This document shows, piece after piece, positions 42,257-53,789 of a stretch of DNA of 64,000 nt. This DNA comes from Derxia lacustris (lineage in GTDB: Bacteria > Pseudomonadota > Gammaproteobacteria > Burkholderiales > Burkholderiaceae_E): contig NZ_MUHU01000010.1 of assembly GCF_002105195.1 (NCBI RefSeq), forward strand, positions 248,001 through 312,000, in the 5' to 3' direction. Below the pieces are notes generated by a model. The model ran no database searches. It was not told the origin of the DNA and saw only the letters and a program-made list of their open reading frames with translations. A program made the position numbers and the translations under genes. Every line of letters starts with the position of its first letter. Position 1 is the first letter of the stretch.

Positions 42257-43003
42257 TCAGGCCGGCGCGGCCAGCTCCGCATCGAGGCTGCTGCGCTCGT
42301 CGAACACGAAACAGCGGCCATGCCAGTGCGCGCCGCCTTCCAGCTCCAGGTATTTGAGAATGCCGCCGTCGAGTTGCCAGACATGGTCGTAACCGTCTTC
42401 GCGCATCGCCAGTACCGCTTTCTCGCAGCGGATGCCGCCGGTGCAGAAGGTGACGACCGTGCTGCCGGCCAGCCGCGCCGCATCGGCCGCCGCGGCTGAC
42501 GGGAACTGGCTGAAGCGCTCGACGCGGTAATCGATGGCGCCGTCGAAGCTGCCGGCATCGACCTCGAAGGCATTGCGCGTGTCCATCAGCACCACCGGCC
42601 GGCCGACGTCGTCATGGCCGGCATCGAGCCAGCGCCGCAGCGTGGCCGGCGCGATCGCCGGCGCCCGGCCGCGCGTCGGATCGACCGGCCGCTTCATCGT
42701 GATGATTTCGCGCTTGATGCGCACCCGCAGCCGCTTGAACGGCACCGCGCTGGAGAACGACTCCTTGGGCGCCAGCTCGGCAAAGCGCGCATCGGCCTCG
42801 ATCCAGCTCACGAAGCCATCGATCGCGGCGCGGTCGCCGGCCAGGAAAAGATTGATGCCTTCAGGCGCGATCAGCACCGTGCCCTTCAGGCCCAGCTCGG
42901 TGCAGCGCGCCTGCACGCTGCTGGCGATCGCCGGCAAATCGTCGAGCGCGACGAAGCGATAGGCGGAAATGTTGACGATGTTGCTGGCGATGGGCGGCGA
43001 CAT
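42257..43003 (-). CDS. trhO: Rhodanese-domain tRNA hydroxylation protein TrhO (YceA) type
   Basis: TrhO catalyses oxygen-dependent hydroxylation of uridine 34 in certain tRNAs. The 248-residue product has the N-terminal YceA domain (NISAYRFVALDDLPAIASSVQARCTELGLKGTVLIAPEGINLFLAG). A rhodanese domain follows (PVVLMDTRNAFEVDAGSFDGAIDYRVERFSQFP) with the active-site loop VTFCTGGIRCEKA. It lacks the Cys-rich C-terminal part of E. coli TrhO, as do many shorter homologues, so equivalent activity is inferred. ATG at 43003 begins MSPPIASNIVNISAYRF. Confidence 0.85.
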   Translation of the reverse strand: MSPPIASNIVNISAYRFVALDDLPAIASSVQARCTELGLKGTVLIAPEGINLFLAGDRAAIDGFVSWIEADARFAELAPKESFSSAVPFKRLRVRIKREIITMKRPVDPTRGRAPAIAPATLRRWLDAGHDDVGRPVVLMDTRNAFEVDAGSFDGAIDYRVERFSQFPSAAAADAARLAGSTVVTFCTGGIRCEKAVLAMREDGYDHVWQLDGGILKYLELEGGAHWHGRCFVFDERSSLDAELAAPA

Positions 43004-43188
43004 TGCGGCGGGGTGACAACGAAAGGACGGCGACTGGCCGGGGGCGCGCAGTGTAGTCGCCGACGCCATCGATAATCGCGCCCCGGCTGTCAGCCAGCGC
43101 AACGCACGGTTGCAATTCGGGCCTTCCCATCGCCGCGCGTTTGCACTGCACTCGCCACCTTCCCGCCGCCGCAGCCCCTTCCGAGTTC

Positions 43189-44634
43189 ATGAACGACAAC
43201 AACCGCAGTGATCGCGCCGACGCAGCGACCGATCCGCTCAACACCACGCCCACGGCCTCCACCACTCCCGTCAAATCGTCGTCCCGCTGGCTCTGGTGGC
43301 TGCTGGCGCTGCTGCTGCTGGGGGCGCTCGGCGTCTTCGGCTGGCGCAAGTGGCATGCGACCGAGGGCACCCCGGCCGAAGGCGGTGCCGAGCAGCGCGC
43401 CGGCGGTCCCGGCGCCGCCGGTGGCCCGGGCGGCCCCGGCGGTCCGGGCGGCGGCCGGCGCGGCGGCGATCCGAACCGGCCGCAGCCGGTGGTGGTCGAG
43501 ACCGCCCATGCCGGCAGCCTGCGCGTGATCCAGCCGGCGGTCGGCAACATCACCGCGCTGGCCACGGTCACGGTGCGCGCGCGCGTCGACGGCACGCTCG
43601 ACCAGCTGCTGTTCAAGGAAGGCGACGTGGTGCAGGCCGGCCAGCTGCTGGCCCGCATCGATCCGCGCGCCTATGACGTGGCGCTGCTCCAGGCCAAGGG
43701 CCAGCTGGCGCGCGACGAGGCCCAGCTGGCCAATGCCAGGGTCGATCTGGAGCGCTATCGCGGCCTGCTCGCGCAGGACTCGATCGCGCGCCAGCAGGTC
43801 GATACGCAGGCCGCGCTGGTACGCCAGTACGAGGCCACGGTGCAGGTCGACCGCGCGGCGGTGGCCAGCGCCGAGCTCAATCTCTCGTACACGCGCATCA
43901 CCGCGCCGGTGGCGGGCCGGCTCGGGCTGCGTCAGGTGGATGCCGGCAATCTCATCCGCAGCAGCGACGCCGACGGGCTGGTCGTGCTGACCCAGCTGCA
44001 ACCCATCTCCGCGCTGTTCTCCATCCCCGAATCGGCGCTGCCGCGCGTGCGCGCCGCGCTGCGTGCCGGCAAGCCGCTGGTGGCCGAAGCCTGGGACCGC
44101 GACCAGCGCAGCCTGCTGGCCACCGGTACCGTCGCCAGCTTCGACAACCTGATCGACAGCGCGACCGGCACCGTCAAGCTGCGCGCGCTGTTCCCCAATG
44201 CCGACAGCGCGCTGTTCCCCAACCAGTTCGTCAATGTGCGGCTGGTGGTCGACACGCTGGCCGATGCGCTGCTGGTGCCGACCGCCGCCGTGCTGCGCGG
44301 CAGCCAGGGCACCTATGTCTACCGCGTCGGCGACGACAACACGGTGAGCGTGCGGCCGGTGCGCATCGGCGCCGCCGAGGGTGAGCTGACGGTCATCGAG
44401 GAAGGCCTCAAGCCCGGCGCGGTGGTGGTCATCGAAGGCAGCGACAAGCTGCGCGACGGCGCCAAGGTCGAGCCGGTGGCGCGCGCCACGGCCGCCAGCG
44501 CCGGCGCCGAAGCCGCCCCGCGCAAGCGCCGCCGCGACGGCAACGGCGATGCCGCCAAACCCGCCGACGGCGCTGCAAACGCCGCCGCCAAGCCGGCCGA
44601 CGCCGCGCCCGCCGCACCGCGCGCCGCGCAATGA
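43189..44634 (+). CDS. mdtA: RND efflux adaptor, MdtA type
   Basis: This is the periplasmic membrane fusion protein of a drug/bile-salt-type RND system. The 481-residue protein has one N-terminal anchor helix near 32-50 ([19 protein letters not shown]) and a Gly/Pro-rich linker ([12 protein letters not shown]). The lipoyl domain follows ([36 protein letters not shown]), with a hairpin ([23 protein letters not shown]), a beta-barrel ([23 protein letters not shown]) and an Ala/Pro-rich tail. ATG at 43189 (MNDNNRSD) is preferred to the upstream TTG. Its stop overlaps mdtB as ATGA. Two RND pump genes follow, as in mdtABC. Confidence 0.9.
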   Translation: MNDNNRSDRADAATDPLNTTPTASTTPVKSSSRWLWWLLALLLLGALGVFGWRKWHATEGTPAEGGAEQRAGGPGAAGGPGGPGGPGGGRRGGDPNRPQPVVVETAHAGSLRVIQPAVGNITALATVTVRARVDGTLDQLLFKEGDVVQAGQLLARIDPRAYDVALLQAKGQLARDEAQLANARVDLERYRGLLAQDSIARQQVDTQAALVRQYEATVQVDRAAVASAELNLSYTRITAPVAGRLGLRQVDAGNLIRSSDADGLVVLTQLQPISALFSIPESALPRVRAALRAGKPLVAEAWDRDQRSLLATGTVASFDNLIDSATGTVKLRALFPNADSALFPNQFVNVRLVVDTLADALLVPTAAVLRGSQGTYVYRVGDDNTVSVRPVRIGAAEGELTVIEEGLKPGAVVVIEGSDKLRDGAKVEPVARATAASAGAEAAPRKRRRDGNGDAAKPADGAANAAAKPADAAPAAPRAAQ

Positions 44635-47600
44635 ATCCGTCGCGCCTGTTCATCCTGCGGCCGGTGGCGACCTCGCTGCTGATGCTCGCCATCCTGCTCA
44701 CCGGCCTGTTCGCCTATCGCCAGCTGCCGCTGTCGGCGCTGCCCGAGGTGGACTACCCGACGATCCAGGTCGTCACGCTCTACCCGGGCGCCAGCCCCGA
44801 CGTGGTCACCTCGTCGATCACCGCGCCGCTCGAACGCCAGTTCGGCCAGATGCCCGGGCTCAAGCAGATGCTGTCGACCAGCTCGGGCGGCGCCTCGGTC
44901 ATCACGCTGCAATTCACGCTCGACCTCACGCTCGACGTGGCCGAGCAGCAGGTGCAGGCGGCCATCAACGCCGGCAGCAATCTGCTGCCCGCCGACCTGC
45001 CCCAGCCGCCGGTCTACAACAAGGTCAATCCGGCCGATGCGCCGGTGCTGACGCTGGCGGTCACCTCCGAGACGCTGCCGCTGCCGCGCGTGCAGGCGCT
45101 GGTCGATACCCGCGTGGCGCAGAAGATTTCGCAGCTGCCGGGCGTGGGGCTGGTGAGCCTGTCGGGCGGCCAGCGGCCGGCGGTGCGCATTCAGGCCAAT
45201 CCGGCCGCGCTGGCCGCCTACGGCATGAGCCTGGACGACCTGCGCGTGGCCATCGGCAATGCCAACACCAGCCAGGCCAAGGGCGGCTTCGACGGCCCGC
45301 TGCGCAGCTCGACCATCGACGCCAACGACCAGCTGCGCTCGGCGCTCGAATACCGCCAGCTCATCGTGGCGTGGCGCGCCGGCAATCCGGTGCGGCTGGC
45401 CGACGTGGCCACCGTGCTCGACGGCGCCGAGAACGCCCAGCTCGGCGCCTGGGCCGGCAATGCGCGCGACGGCATCAAGGCCGGCATCGTCATCAATGTG
45501 CAGCGCCAGCCCGGCGCCAACGTGATCGAGACCGTCGACCGCGTGAAGGCGCTGCTGCCGCAGTTGCAGGCAAGCCTCCCCGGCGCGGTGCAGGTTCAGC
45601 TGCTGACCGACCGCACCAACACCATCCGCGCCTCGGTGCGCGATGTGCAGCACGAGCTGGCGCTGGCGGTGGTGCTGGTGGTCGCGGTCATCTTCATGTT
45701 CCTGCGCAACTGGCGCGCCACGCTCATCCCAAGCGTCGCGGTGCCGCTGTCGCTGATCGGCAGCTATGGCGTGATGTATCTGGCCGGCTTCAGCATCAAC
45801 AACCTCACGCTGATGGCGCTGACCATCGCCGCCGGCTTCGTGGTCGACGACGCCATCGTCGTCATCGAGAACATCTCGCGCTATCTGGAGCACGGCGAAA
45901 AGCCCGGCGATCCGCCGCTGTCGCCGATGCAGGCCGCGCTGCGCGGCAGCGAGCAGATCGCGTTCACGATCATTTCGCTCACCGTGTCGCTGGTGGCGGT
46001 GCTGATTCCGCTGCTGTTCATGGGCGACGTGGTCGGCCGGCTGTTCCGCGAATTCGCCATCACGCTGGCGGTCGCCATCCTCATCTCGGCCGTGGTGTCG
46101 CTCACGCTCACGCCGATGATGTGCGCGCGCCTGCTGCGCCATGTGCCCGAGGCCGAGCAGGGCCGCTTCTACCGCGCGAGCGAGCGTTTCTTCGAGCGCG
46201 TGATCGCCGGCTACGGCCGGCTGCTGCGCCGCGTGCTCGACCATCAGCCGGCGGTGCTGGCGGTGGCCGTCGCCACGCTGGCGCTGACCGCGCTGCTTTA
46301 CGTGCTGGTGCCGAAGGGCTTCTTTCCGTTGCAGGACACCGGCGTGATCCAGGTGACGACCGAGGCCGACCAGAGCGTGAGCTTTGCCGCGATGGCCGAG
46401 CGCCAGCGCCGCGCCGCCGAACTGGTGGTGCAGGACCCGGACGTGGAAAGCGTCAGCTCCTTCATCGGCGTGGACGGTACCAATGCCACGCTCAACAGCG
46501 GCCGGCTGCTCATCAACCTGCGCCCGCTCGAAGAACGCAAGGCGCGCGTCGCCGAGATCATCCGGCGCCTGCAGGCGCGCGCCGCCGACCTGCCCGGCAT
46601 CGCGCTCTACCTGCAACCGGTGCAGGACCTGACCATCGACGACCGCATCGCGCGCACCCAGTACCAGTTCACGCTCAGCTCGCCCAGCATCGACGAACTG
46701 AGCACCTGGGTGCCCAGGCTGATGACCGAACTGCGCGCCCTGCCCCAGCTCGCCGACGTGGCGACCGATCTGCAGGACAAGGGCTTGCAGGCCTATATCG
46801 AGATCGACCGCGACGCCGCTGCACGCCTGGGCGTGACCACCGCCGCCATCGACAACGCGCTCTACAACGCCTACGGCCAGCGGCTGATCTCGACGATCTT
46901 CACCCAGTCGAGCCAGTACCGCGTGGTGCTGGAGGTGGCGCCGTCGGCGCGCGCCGGTCTCGCCGCGCTGCAGGACCTGTACGTGCCGGCGACCGGCAAC
47001 ACCTCGACCACCAGCGCCGGCAATGCCAATTCGGCGCCGGCCGGATCGAGCCTGACCACCAGCGTGTCGGCGTCGCGCACGACCCAGGTGCCGCTGTCGT
47101 CGGTGGCGCGGGTGATCGAGCGGCCGACCGCGCTGGCGATCAACCATGTGAGCCAGTTCCCGGCCGCGACCGTCAGCTTCAATCTCGCGCCGGGCGCGGC
47201 GCTCGGCGATGCGGTCGATGCGATCGAGGCGGCCGAGGCGCGCATCGGCATGCCGGCCAGCGTGGACACCTCGTTCCAGGGCGCGGCGCTGGCCTTCCGC
47301 GCCTCGCTGAGCAACACGCTGCTGCTGATCGTGGCCGCCATCGTCACGATGTACATCGTGCTGGGCGTGCTCTACGAGAGCTACATCCACCCGGTGACGA
47401 TCCTGTCGACGCTGCCGTCGGCCGGCGTGGGCGCGCTGCTGGCGCTGATGCTGGCCGGCAGCGACCTCGGGATCATCGGGATCATCGGGATCGTGCTGCT
47501 GATCGGCATCGTGAAGAAGAACGCAATCATGATGATCGACTTCGCGCTCGACGCCGAACGCAACCAGGGCCTGCCGCCGCGCGAGGCGATCTATCAGGCT

Positions 47601-47849
47601 TGCCTGCTGCGATTCCGGCCAATTTTGATGACGACGCTGGCAGCGCTGCTGGGCGCGGTGCCGCTGGTGCTGGGCGGCGGGTCGGGCGCGGAGCTGCGGT
47701 TTCCGCTCGGGATCACGATGATCGGCGGGCTGATCGTGTCGCAGGTGCTGACGCTGTTCACGACGCCGGTGATTTATCTGGCGTTCGATCGGGTGGCGCG
47801 GCGAGTGCGGGGCAGTGGCGAGGCGGGACGTGAAGTTGCCGCGCACTGA
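44631..47849 (+). CDS. mdtB: RND multidrug efflux pump subunit, MdtB type
   Basis: A 1072-residue inner-membrane drug/proton antiporter. Its start [25 protein letters not shown] and TALPEV-like motif ([26 protein letters not shown]) are characteristic of MdtB/MdtC pumps. The proton-relay pair is in TM4 ([14 protein letters not shown]), and FKMCA-type C-terminal motifs include [18 protein letters not shown]. In E. coli MdtB and MdtC work as a mixed B2C trimer; the MdtC-like gene downstream supports this. One periplasmic loop near residues 785-815 has a Ser/Thr/Asn-rich insertion ([17 protein letters not shown]). mdtC does not follow directly; the palindrome and osmC-like gene lie between. Confidence 0.92.
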   Translation: MNPSRLFILRPVATSLLMLAILLTGLFAYRQLPLSALPEVDYPTIQVVTLYPGASPDVVTSSITAPLERQFGQMPGLKQMLSTSSGGASVITLQFTLDLTLDVAEQQVQAAINAGSNLLPADLPQPPVYNKVNPADAPVLTLAVTSETLPLPRVQALVDTRVAQKISQLPGVGLVSLSGGQRPAVRIQANPAALAAYGMSLDDLRVAIGNANTSQAKGGFDGPLRSSTIDANDQLRSALEYRQLIVAWRAGNPVRLADVATVLDGAENAQLGAWAGNARDGIKAGIVINVQRQPGANVIETVDRVKALLPQLQASLPGAVQVQLLTDRTNTIRASVRDVQHELALAVVLVVAVIFMFLRNWRATLIPSVAVPLSLIGSYGVMYLAGFSINNLTLMALTIAAGFVVDDAIVVIENISRYLEHGEKPGDPPLSPMQAALRGSEQIAFTIISLTVSLVAVLIPLLFMGDVVGRLFREFAITLAVAILISAVVSLTLTPMMCARLLRHVPEAEQGRFYRASERFFERVIAGYGRLLRRVLDHQPAVLAVAVATLALTALLYVLVPKGFFPLQDTGVIQVTTEADQSVSFAAMAERQRRAAELVVQDPDVESVSSFIGVDGTNATLNSGRLLINLRPLEERKARVAEIIRRLQARAADLPGIALYLQPVQDLTIDDRIARTQYQFTLSSPSIDELSTWVPRLMTELRALPQLADVATDLQDKGLQAYIEIDRDAAARLGVTTAAIDNALYNAYGQRLISTIFTQSSQYRVVLEVAPSARAGLAALQDLYVPATGNTSTTSAGNANSAPAGSSLTTSVSASRTTQVPLSSVARVIERPTALAINHVSQFPAATVSFNLAPGAALGDAVDAIEAAEARIGMPASVDTSFQGAALAFRASLSNTLLLIVAAIVTMYIVLGVLYESYIHPVTILSTLPSAGVGALLALMLAGSDLGIIGIIGIVLLIGIVKKNAIMMIDFALDAERNQGLPPREAIYQACLLRFRPILMTTLAALLGAVPLVLGGGSGAELRFPLGITMIGGLIVSQVLTLFTTPVIYLAFDRVARRVRGSGEAGREVAAH

Positions 47850-47891
47850 CTGCCGAGCGACTGCGGCGGCGCCATCGTTCAAGCGCTGGCA

Positions 47892-48111
47892 GAGCGCCCG
47901 CCCCGGTACCGGCCGCGCGCCCACCGATGCGCCCCGCGCTGCGCGCGGGGTTCCCGGGCGAACCGTTCGGAAGCACCGGGCTCACGAGGTTGGCCGCCCC
48001 TGCGGGGCTAACCTCGTTCGGCCCTGCCGAGTCCCTCGGCAGGGCAACCCGGTCTTCCTCCTCTCGCCCGGCGCATCGGAGGGCGCGCGGCCGGTACCGG
48101 GGCGGGCGCTC
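47892..48111. repeat. Long branched palindrome, copy 2
   Basis: A 220-nt element between mdtB and the osmC-like gene. The outer arms (47892-47933, 48070-48111) pair over 42 bp with one mismatch. Inside are an 8-bp hairpin with TGC loop (47932-47950), stems 47954-47961/48064-48071 and 47975-47980/48048-48053, and within these a hairpin at 47985-48016 (7 plus 5 bp, TGC loop) and a 10-bp hairpin at 48022-48044 (TCC loop). Read on the minus strand, the loops are GCA, GCA and GGA, and the order of stems matches copy 1 at 26666-26890. Some inner pairs compete with arm bases at the edges. The flanks 47850-47891 and 48112-48181 hold nothing recognised. Confidence 0.85.
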
Positions 48112-48181
48112 CGCTGTCGGTTGGCTGTCGAGGTTGCGGGTCGGGCTTGCGGTGGCGCTGGTGCTGTTCAGGAGATCTGGC

Positions 48182-48682
48182 ATGGCTGAGTACCTCTGCA
48201 CGCTCGACTGGCAGCGTGGCGATGCCGACTTCGTCGGCAAGCGCTACAGCCGCGCGCACACGCTCGCCTTCGACGGCGGCGTGGTGCTGCCGGCGTCGTC
48301 ATCGCCGCATGTCGTGCCGCTGCCGTGGTCGGATGCCGGCGCGGTCGATCCCGAGGAGCTGTTCGTCGCGTCGCTGTCGAGCTGCCACATGCTGTGGTTC
48401 CTCTCCATCGCGGCGGCGCGCGGTTTCTGCGTCGACAGCTATCGCGACAACGCAAGCGGCGCGATGGCGAAGAACGCCGCCGGCCGGCTCGCGATGACCC
48501 GCGTGACGCTGCGGCCCGACGCGCGCTTCTCGGGCACCCATCTGCCGACGCGCGCCGACATCGAAGCCATGCATCACGAGGCGCATGAGGAATGCTTCAT
48601 CGCCAACTCGGTGACGACCGAAGTCGTGACCGAACCGGTGTTCGCAAACCAGGCACCGACCGAACTGGAGCTGCGCCCATGA
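48182..48682 (+). CDS. OsmC/Ohr family peroxiredoxin-like protein
   Basis: The 166-residue cytoplasmic protein is of the OsmC fold, whose members reduce organic hydroperoxides with a cysteine pair. Both cysteines are present: C68 in [23 protein letters not shown] and C138 in [17 protein letters not shown] 48182 has AGGAGA upstream. It sits between mdtB and mdtC, where no such gene is expected, in the same direction; its transcript may start after the palindrome. A closer match to YhfA-like or Ohr-like branches was not resolved. Confidence 0.88.
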   Translation: MAEYLCTLDWQRGDADFVGKRYSRAHTLAFDGGVVLPASSSPHVVPLPWSDAGAVDPEELFVASLSSCHMLWFLSIAAARGFCVDSYRDNASGAMAKNAAGRLAMTRVTLRPDARFSGTHLPTRADIEAMHHEAHEECFIANSVTTEVVTEPVFANQAPTELELRP

Positions 48683-48783
48683 CCCAAGCGCCATGCCTCA
48701 ACAGAGTCACCCAGCGCGCCGCAGGCGCGCCGTTCCCGCTCTCCGCCAGCCCGGACGCAAGCGCAGCACACAAGAAGAACCGC

Positions 48784-51700
48784 ATGAAGCTCTTCATCGC
48801 CCGCCCCGTCGCCACCACGCTGCTGACGCTGGCCATCATCCTGGCCGGCGCGCTGGCCTTCTTCAAGCTGCCGATCTCGCCGCTGCCGCAGGTCGATTTC
48901 CCGACCATCTCGGTCTCGGCCTACATCCCCGGCGCCAGCCCCGAGACCATGGCGGCCACCGTCGCCACGCCGCTCGAACGCGCGCTCGGCAACATCGCCG
49001 GCGTCACCGAGATGACCTCGCAGAGCACCGCCGGCGGCACCCGGCTCACGCTCCAGTTCGACCTCAGCCGCGACATCGACGGCGCGGCGCGCGATGTGCA
49101 GGCGGCCATCAATGCGGCGCGCTCGCTGCTGCCCACCAGCCTCACGCGCAACCCGACCTATCGCAAGGTGAACCCGGCCGATTCGCCGATCCTCATCATC
49201 TCGCTCACCTCGGCCACCATGACGCGCGGCCAGATGTACGACGTGGCCTCGTCGATGCTGGCGCAGAAGCTGGCCCAGGTGGAGGGCGTGGGTCAGGTCA
49301 GCATCGGCGGCGCCTCGCTGCCGGCGGTGCGGGTCGAGCTCGATCCCGAGGCGCTCGACCGCGCCGGCCTGTCGACCGAGACCGTGCGCCAGGCCATCAC
49401 CACCACCAACGCCAACCGGCCCAAGGGCTTTCTTGAAGACGGCGACCGGCGCTGGCAGATCGGCGCCAACGATCAGGCCCGCACTGCCGCCGAGTACGCG
49501 CCGCTGATCGTGCGCTGGCGCGATGGCGCGGCGGTGCGGCTGGCCGACGTGGCCGAGGTCAACGACGGCGTCGAGGACATCCGCAATGCCGGCCTGAGCA
49601 ACGGCAAGCCGTCGGTGCAGCTGGTGCTCAACCGGGCGCCGGGCGCCAACATCATCGAGACCATCGACCGCATCTACGCGGTGCTGCCGCAGCTGCGCGC
49701 GATCGCGCCGGCGGCGCTCGACATGGATGTGGTGGTCGACCGTTCGCCCACCATCCGCGCCTCGCTGCGCGAGGTGGAGAAGTCGCTCGTCATCTCGGTG
49801 GCGCTGGTGGTGATGGTGGTGTTCCTGTTCCTGCGCAGCTGGCGCGCGGCGCTGATCCCGAGCGTGGCGGTGCCGGCATCGCTGATCGGTACCTTCGGCG
49901 TCATGTACCTGGCCGGCTTCAGCCTCGACAACCTGTCGCTGATGGCGCTGACCGTGGCGACCGGCTTCGTGGTCGACGACGCCATCGTCGTGCTCGAAAA
50001 CACCATGCGCCATGTCGAGGACGGCCTGTCGCCGCGCGAGGCCGCGATCAAGGGTGCGCGCGAGGTGAGCTTTACCGTGCTGTCGATGAGCCTGTCGCTG
50101 ATCGCGGTGTTCATCCCGATCCTGGCGATGGGCGGCATCGTCGGTCGGCTGTTCCGCGAGTTCGCGCTGACGCTGTCGATCGCCATCGTCATCTCGCTGG
50201 CGGTGTCGCTGACCACCACGCCGATGATGTGCGCGCGGCTGCTGCGGGCCCGGCCGGTGCAGCAGGCGCGGGCCGCCGGCAGCGGTCTGCTGGCGCGGCT
50301 GGCGACCCGGCTCGCGGCCGGCTCGGAGCGCGGCTTCGAGGCGCTGCGGCGCGGCTATGTGCGCTCGCTGGGCTGGGCGCTGCGGCACAGCGCGGTCACG
50401 CTGCTGGTGCTGCTGGCCACGGTCGCGCTCAATGTGCGGCTCTACACCGTGATCCCGAAGGGGCTGTTTCCGCAGCAGGACGTGGGCATGCTGTTCGGCT
50501 TCATCCAGGGCGATCAGGCGGTGTCGTTCCAGTCGATGCAGGGCAAGCTCGCCGACTTCGTGCGCATCGTCCAGGCCGATCCGGCGGTCGCCAACATCAC
50601 CGGCTTCACCGGCGGATCGCAGCGCAATTCGGGCAACGTGTTCGTCTCGCTCAAGCCGCTGGCCGAGCGCAAGGCATCGGCCGATGCGGTGATCGCGCGG
50701 CTGCGCAAGGCCACCTCCAAGGTGGCGGGCGCCAGCCTGTTCCTGGTGCCGGTGCAGGACATCCGCATGGGCGGCCGGCCGTCGAATGCGCAATACCAGT
50801 ACGTGCTGCAAGCCGACGATCTCGATCTGCTGCGCACCTGGGAACCGAAGATCCGCAATGCGCTGTCGCAGCTGCCGGTGCTGGTCGACGTGAACACCGA
50901 CCAGCAGGATCGCGGCCTGCAAACGCTCATCGCCATCGACCGCGATGCCGCCAGCCGGCTCGGCGTGACCGTCAACCAGATCGACACCACGCTCAACAAC
51001 CTGTTCGGCCAGCGTCAGGTCTCGACCATCTACAACCCGCTCAACCAGTACCGCGTGGTGATGGAAGCCGCGCCGCGCTTCTGGCAGAACTCGCAGGCGC
51101 TGGAGCGCACCAGCATCACCACCAGTGCCGGCAACTCGGTGCCGCTGGCGGCGGTGGCGCACTGGACCGACGGCTATGCGCCGGTGGCGGTGAACCATCA
51201 GGGCCAGTTCGCGGCCAGCACCATCTCGTTCAACCTGCCGCTCGGCGGCTCGCTCGGCGATGCGCAGGCGGCGATCGAGGACACGATGGCGCGGCTCGGC
51301 GTGCCGACCGATGTGCACGGCAGCTTTGCCGGCACCGCCATGGCCTTTCAGCAGAGCCAGGGCAACCAGCCGCTGCTGATCCTGGCGGCGCTCATCACGA
51401 TCTACATCGTGCTCGGCATGCTCTACGAGAGCCTGGTGCATCCGCTCACGATCCTGAGCACGCTGCCGTCGGCCGGCATCGGCGCGCTGCTGGCGCTGAT
51501 GGCCTTCGACACCCAGTTCGACGTGATCGCGATGATCGGCGTGGTGCTGCTGATCGGCATCGTCAAGAAGAACGCAATCATGATGATCGACTTCGCCATC
51601 GCGGCCGAGCGCGACCGCGGCCTGAGTCCGCAGGCCGCCATCCTCGAAGCCTGCTCGCTGCGGCTGCGGCCTATCCTCATGACCACGCTGGCCGCCATCC

Positions 51701-51915
51701 TCGGCGCGATTCCGCTCGCCATCACCACCGGCGACGGCGCCGAGATGCGCCAGCCGCTCGGCATCGCCATCGTCGGCGGGCTCATGCTGAGCCAGCTGCT
51801 CACGCTCTACACCACGCCGGTCGTCTATCTCGCGCTCGACCGCGCCCGGCTGGCGGTCAAGCGCCGCTTCGGCCGCGCGCCGCGCGCCCTGCCGACCGCC
51901 CCGGCCCAGTCATGA
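48784..51915 (+). CDS. mdtC: RND multidrug efflux pump subunit, MdtC type
   Basis: A 1043-residue RND pump beginning [42 protein letters not shown], typical of MdtC. It has TM4 [21 protein letters not shown], the large periplasmic porter loops, and near the C-terminus [18 protein letters not shown]. It is paralogous to the MdtB-like protein. Longer in-frame starts at 48592 and beyond overlap osmC; ATG 48784 matches the family start. A degenerate 101-bp gap separates it from osmC. The stop overlaps the channel gene (ATGA). The subunit assignment (C rather than B) follows from gene order and the LPQVDFPTI start. Confidence 0.9.
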   Translation: MKLFIARPVATTLLTLAIILAGALAFFKLPISPLPQVDFPTISVSAYIPGASPETMAATVATPLERALGNIAGVTEMTSQSTAGGTRLTLQFDLSRDIDGAARDVQAAINAARSLLPTSLTRNPTYRKVNPADSPILIISLTSATMTRGQMYDVASSMLAQKLAQVEGVGQVSIGGASLPAVRVELDPEALDRAGLSTETVRQAITTTNANRPKGFLEDGDRRWQIGANDQARTAAEYAPLIVRWRDGAAVRLADVAEVNDGVEDIRNAGLSNGKPSVQLVLNRAPGANIIETIDRIYAVLPQLRAIAPAALDMDVVVDRSPTIRASLREVEKSLVISVALVVMVVFLFLRSWRAALIPSVAVPASLIGTFGVMYLAGFSLDNLSLMALTVATGFVVDDAIVVLENTMRHVEDGLSPREAAIKGAREVSFTVLSMSLSLIAVFIPILAMGGIVGRLFREFALTLSIAIVISLAVSLTTTPMMCARLLRARPVQQARAAGSGLLARLATRLAAGSERGFEALRRGYVRSLGWALRHSAVTLLVLLATVALNVRLYTVIPKGLFPQQDVGMLFGFIQGDQAVSFQSMQGKLADFVRIVQADPAVANITGFTGGSQRNSGNVFVSLKPLAERKASADAVIARLRKATSKVAGASLFLVPVQDIRMGGRPSNAQYQYVLQADDLDLLRTWEPKIRNALSQLPVLVDVNTDQQDRGLQTLIAIDRDAASRLGVTVNQIDTTLNNLFGQRQVSTIYNPLNQYRVVMEAAPRFWQNSQALERTSITTSAGNSVPLAAVAHWTDGYAPVAVNHQGQFAASTISFNLPLGGSLGDAQAAIEDTMARLGVPTDVHGSFAGTAMAFQQSQGNQPLLILAALITIYIVLGMLYESLVHPLTILSTLPSAGIGALLALMAFDTQFDVIAMIGVVLLIGIVKKNAIMMIDFAIAAERDRGLSPQAAILEACSLRLRPILMTTLAAILGAIPLAITTGDGAEMRQPLGIAIVGGLMLSQLLTLYTTPVVYLALDRARLAVKRRFGRAPRALPTAPAQS

Positions 51916-53531
51916 CCAGGATGAACAAGAAGATGCCTTCCATTTGCGGGATTTCCGGCGCAGCCACGGCGGGCATGCGCAGCGCTAGCCGCCAGCGTCG
52001 GGGCCACCGCGCCGCCACGCTGATTGCGCTGGCTTCCGCGCTGGCGCTGGCCGGCTGCGCCGCCGGCCCCGACTACCGCCGCCCCGACGCGCCGACCGGC
52101 ACGGCCTTCCGCGAAGCCGCCGGCTGGCAGTCCGCCCGCCCGGCCGATGACGCGATCCGCGCCGACTGGTGGCGCGCCTATGCCGATCCCGAACTCGATG
52201 CGCTGATGGCGCGGCTCGACATCGGCAACCAGAACCTCGCCGCCGCCGACGCCGCGCTGCGCCAGTCGCGCGCGCTGTCGACCCAGGCGCGCGCCGCGCT
52301 CTGGCCCGCGATCGGCGTCAGCAGCAGCGCGCAGCGCTCGCGCTCCAGCTCGGTCACCGGCAGCTCGCAGAACAGCAACTCGGGCGGCGTGCGCAGCAGC
52401 TACAGCGTGGCGCTCGACGCCAGCTGGGAAGTCGACCTCTGGGGCCGGCTACGCCGCGCCTACGAGGGCGTGCAGGCCAATGTGCAGGCCAGCGCCGCCG
52501 ACCTGGAAAACGCCCGGCTGTCGGCGCGCGCCCAGCTCGCCACCGACTTTCTGCAACTGCGCGTGGTCGATGCGCAAAAGCGCCTGTACGCCGACACCGT
52601 CGCCGCCTACGAGCGCTCGCTGACCATCGTGCGCAACCAGTACGCCGCCGGCACCGTGGCGCGCGCCGACGTGGTTCAGGCCGAGACCCAGCTGCAATCG
52701 GCGCGCGCCCAGGCCATCGACCTGGATGTGACGCGCAGCCAGCTTGAGCACTCGCTCGCGGTACTGATCGGCGTGCCGCCGTCCGAGCTGCGGATTGCGC
52801 CGTATGCGGGCGCGGTCGCCACGGCCGACGCCGGCGCGCCGGCCGGCAGCGCCCAGCTCGGCAGCGACGCCGCGCCCTCGCCCGAAGCCACGCTGGCCGG
52901 ACCGCAACTGCCGCCGCTGCCCGTCGCCTTCCCGGCCAGCCTGCTCGAACGCCGGCCCGACATCGCCGCCGAGGAACGCCGCATGGCGACCGCCAACGCC
53001 CAGATCGGCGTGAGCGAAGCCGCCTGGTTTCCGGCGCTGACGCTGTCGGCCAGCAGTGGCTTCAGCGCCGGCCTGCTCGGCGACCTGTTCACCGCGCCGG
53101 CGCGCACCTGGGCGCTCGGGCCCGCGCTGGCCGGCACGCTGATCGACGGCGGCACCCGGCGCGGCGCCATCGAGCAATCGCGCGCCGCCTACGACCAGCA
53201 GGTCGCCACCTACCGCCAGACCGTGCTCGGCGGCTTGCAGGAAGTCGAAGACAACCTCGCCGCATTGCGCGTGCTGGCCGACGAGGCACGCGTGCAATCC
53301 GAAGCCACGGCCAGCGCCCGGCTGGCCGCGCAACTGGTGCTCAACCAGTACAAGGCCGGCACCGTCGGCTATCTGAGCGTGCTGACCGCGCAGACCACGG
53401 CGCTGGTCAACGAGCGCGCCTCGCTCACGCTCGAAGGCCGGCGGCTGGCCGCGCATGTGGCGCTGGTCAAGGCGCTGGGCGGCGGCTGGGAAGTGCCGCG
53501 CGAGCGGCTTGCAAGCGCTGGCAAGCCCTGA
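51912..53531 (+). CDS. OprM/NodT-family outer-membrane efflux lipoprotein
   Basis: This is the outer-membrane exit channel for the mdt pump. The 539-residue product has a long N-terminus, then a lipoprotein signal ([15 protein letters not shown]), [11 protein letters not shown] after the lipid Cys as in OprM/NodT, and two TolC repeats: [31 protein letters not shown] and, in the second half, [45 protein letters not shown]-terminal [30 protein letters not shown] follows. ATG 51912 couples it to mdtC; a later ATG (51975) would shorten the lead before the signal peptide. E. coli mdtABC lacks its own channel and uses TolC, so this operon is the self-contained form. Confidence 0.9.
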   Translation: MTRMNKKMPSICGISGAATAGMRSASRQRRGHRAATLIALASALALAGCAAGPDYRRPDAPTGTAFREAAGWQSARPADDAIRADWWRAYADPELDALMARLDIGNQNLAAADAALRQSRALSTQARAALWPAIGVSSSAQRSRSSSVTGSSQNSNSGGVRSSYSVALDASWEVDLWGRLRRAYEGVQANVQASAADLENARLSARAQLATDFLQLRVVDAQKRLYADTVAAYERSLTIVRNQYAAGTVARADVVQAETQLQSARAQAIDLDVTRSQLEHSLAVLIGVPPSELRIAPYAGAVATADAGAPAGSAQLGSDAAPSPEATLAGPQLPPLPVAFPASLLERRPDIAAEERRMATANAQIGVSEAAWFPALTLSASSGFSAGLLGDLFTAPARTWALGPALAGTLIDGGTRRGAIEQSRAAYDQQVATYRQTVLGGLQEVEDNLAALRVLADEARVQSEATASARLAAQLVLNQYKAGTVGYLSVLTAQTTALVNERASLTLEGRRLAAHVALVKALGGGWEVPRERLASAGKP

Positions 53532-53542
53532 ATCCGGCGCCG

Positions 53543-53570
53543 GCCGGCTGCAGCGAAACACGCAGCCGGC
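53543..53570 (+). terminator. Hairpin after the efflux operon
   Basis: GCCGGCTGC/GCAGCCGGC (53543-53551, 53562-53570) with a 10-base loop, 12 bases after the OprM-like stop. Only a short TTT follows, so it is a weak or Rho-assisted terminator. Confidence 0.5.
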
Positions 53571-53789
53571 GGCTTTCCGCTGGCTTGCACATAGCAGACC
53601 GGCGCGCGCGGCTGACGCCTGCCCGACAGGCTGTCGATAGCCGGCAATGCGGCCAACACGGCGGCAAAATCCGCCTAGATCGCGTAACTTTCAGCAACAC
53701 TGCGTGAACACAACCGCGCTTGCGTGCCGACGGGCGGTGGCACATCGATTGCGGACGGAGCGGTTTCCCATCATCAGGAAAGCCGCTCC

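Noticed and set aside
44319-47924. 1201-codon open frame antisense to mdtB
   Set aside because: Its His/Arg/Gln-rich composition and lack of motifs show it is a shadow; the sense strand has a full RND pump.
48574-51441. 955-codon open frame antisense to mdtC and osmC
   Set aside because: Shadow of two clear genes with no recognisable domain.
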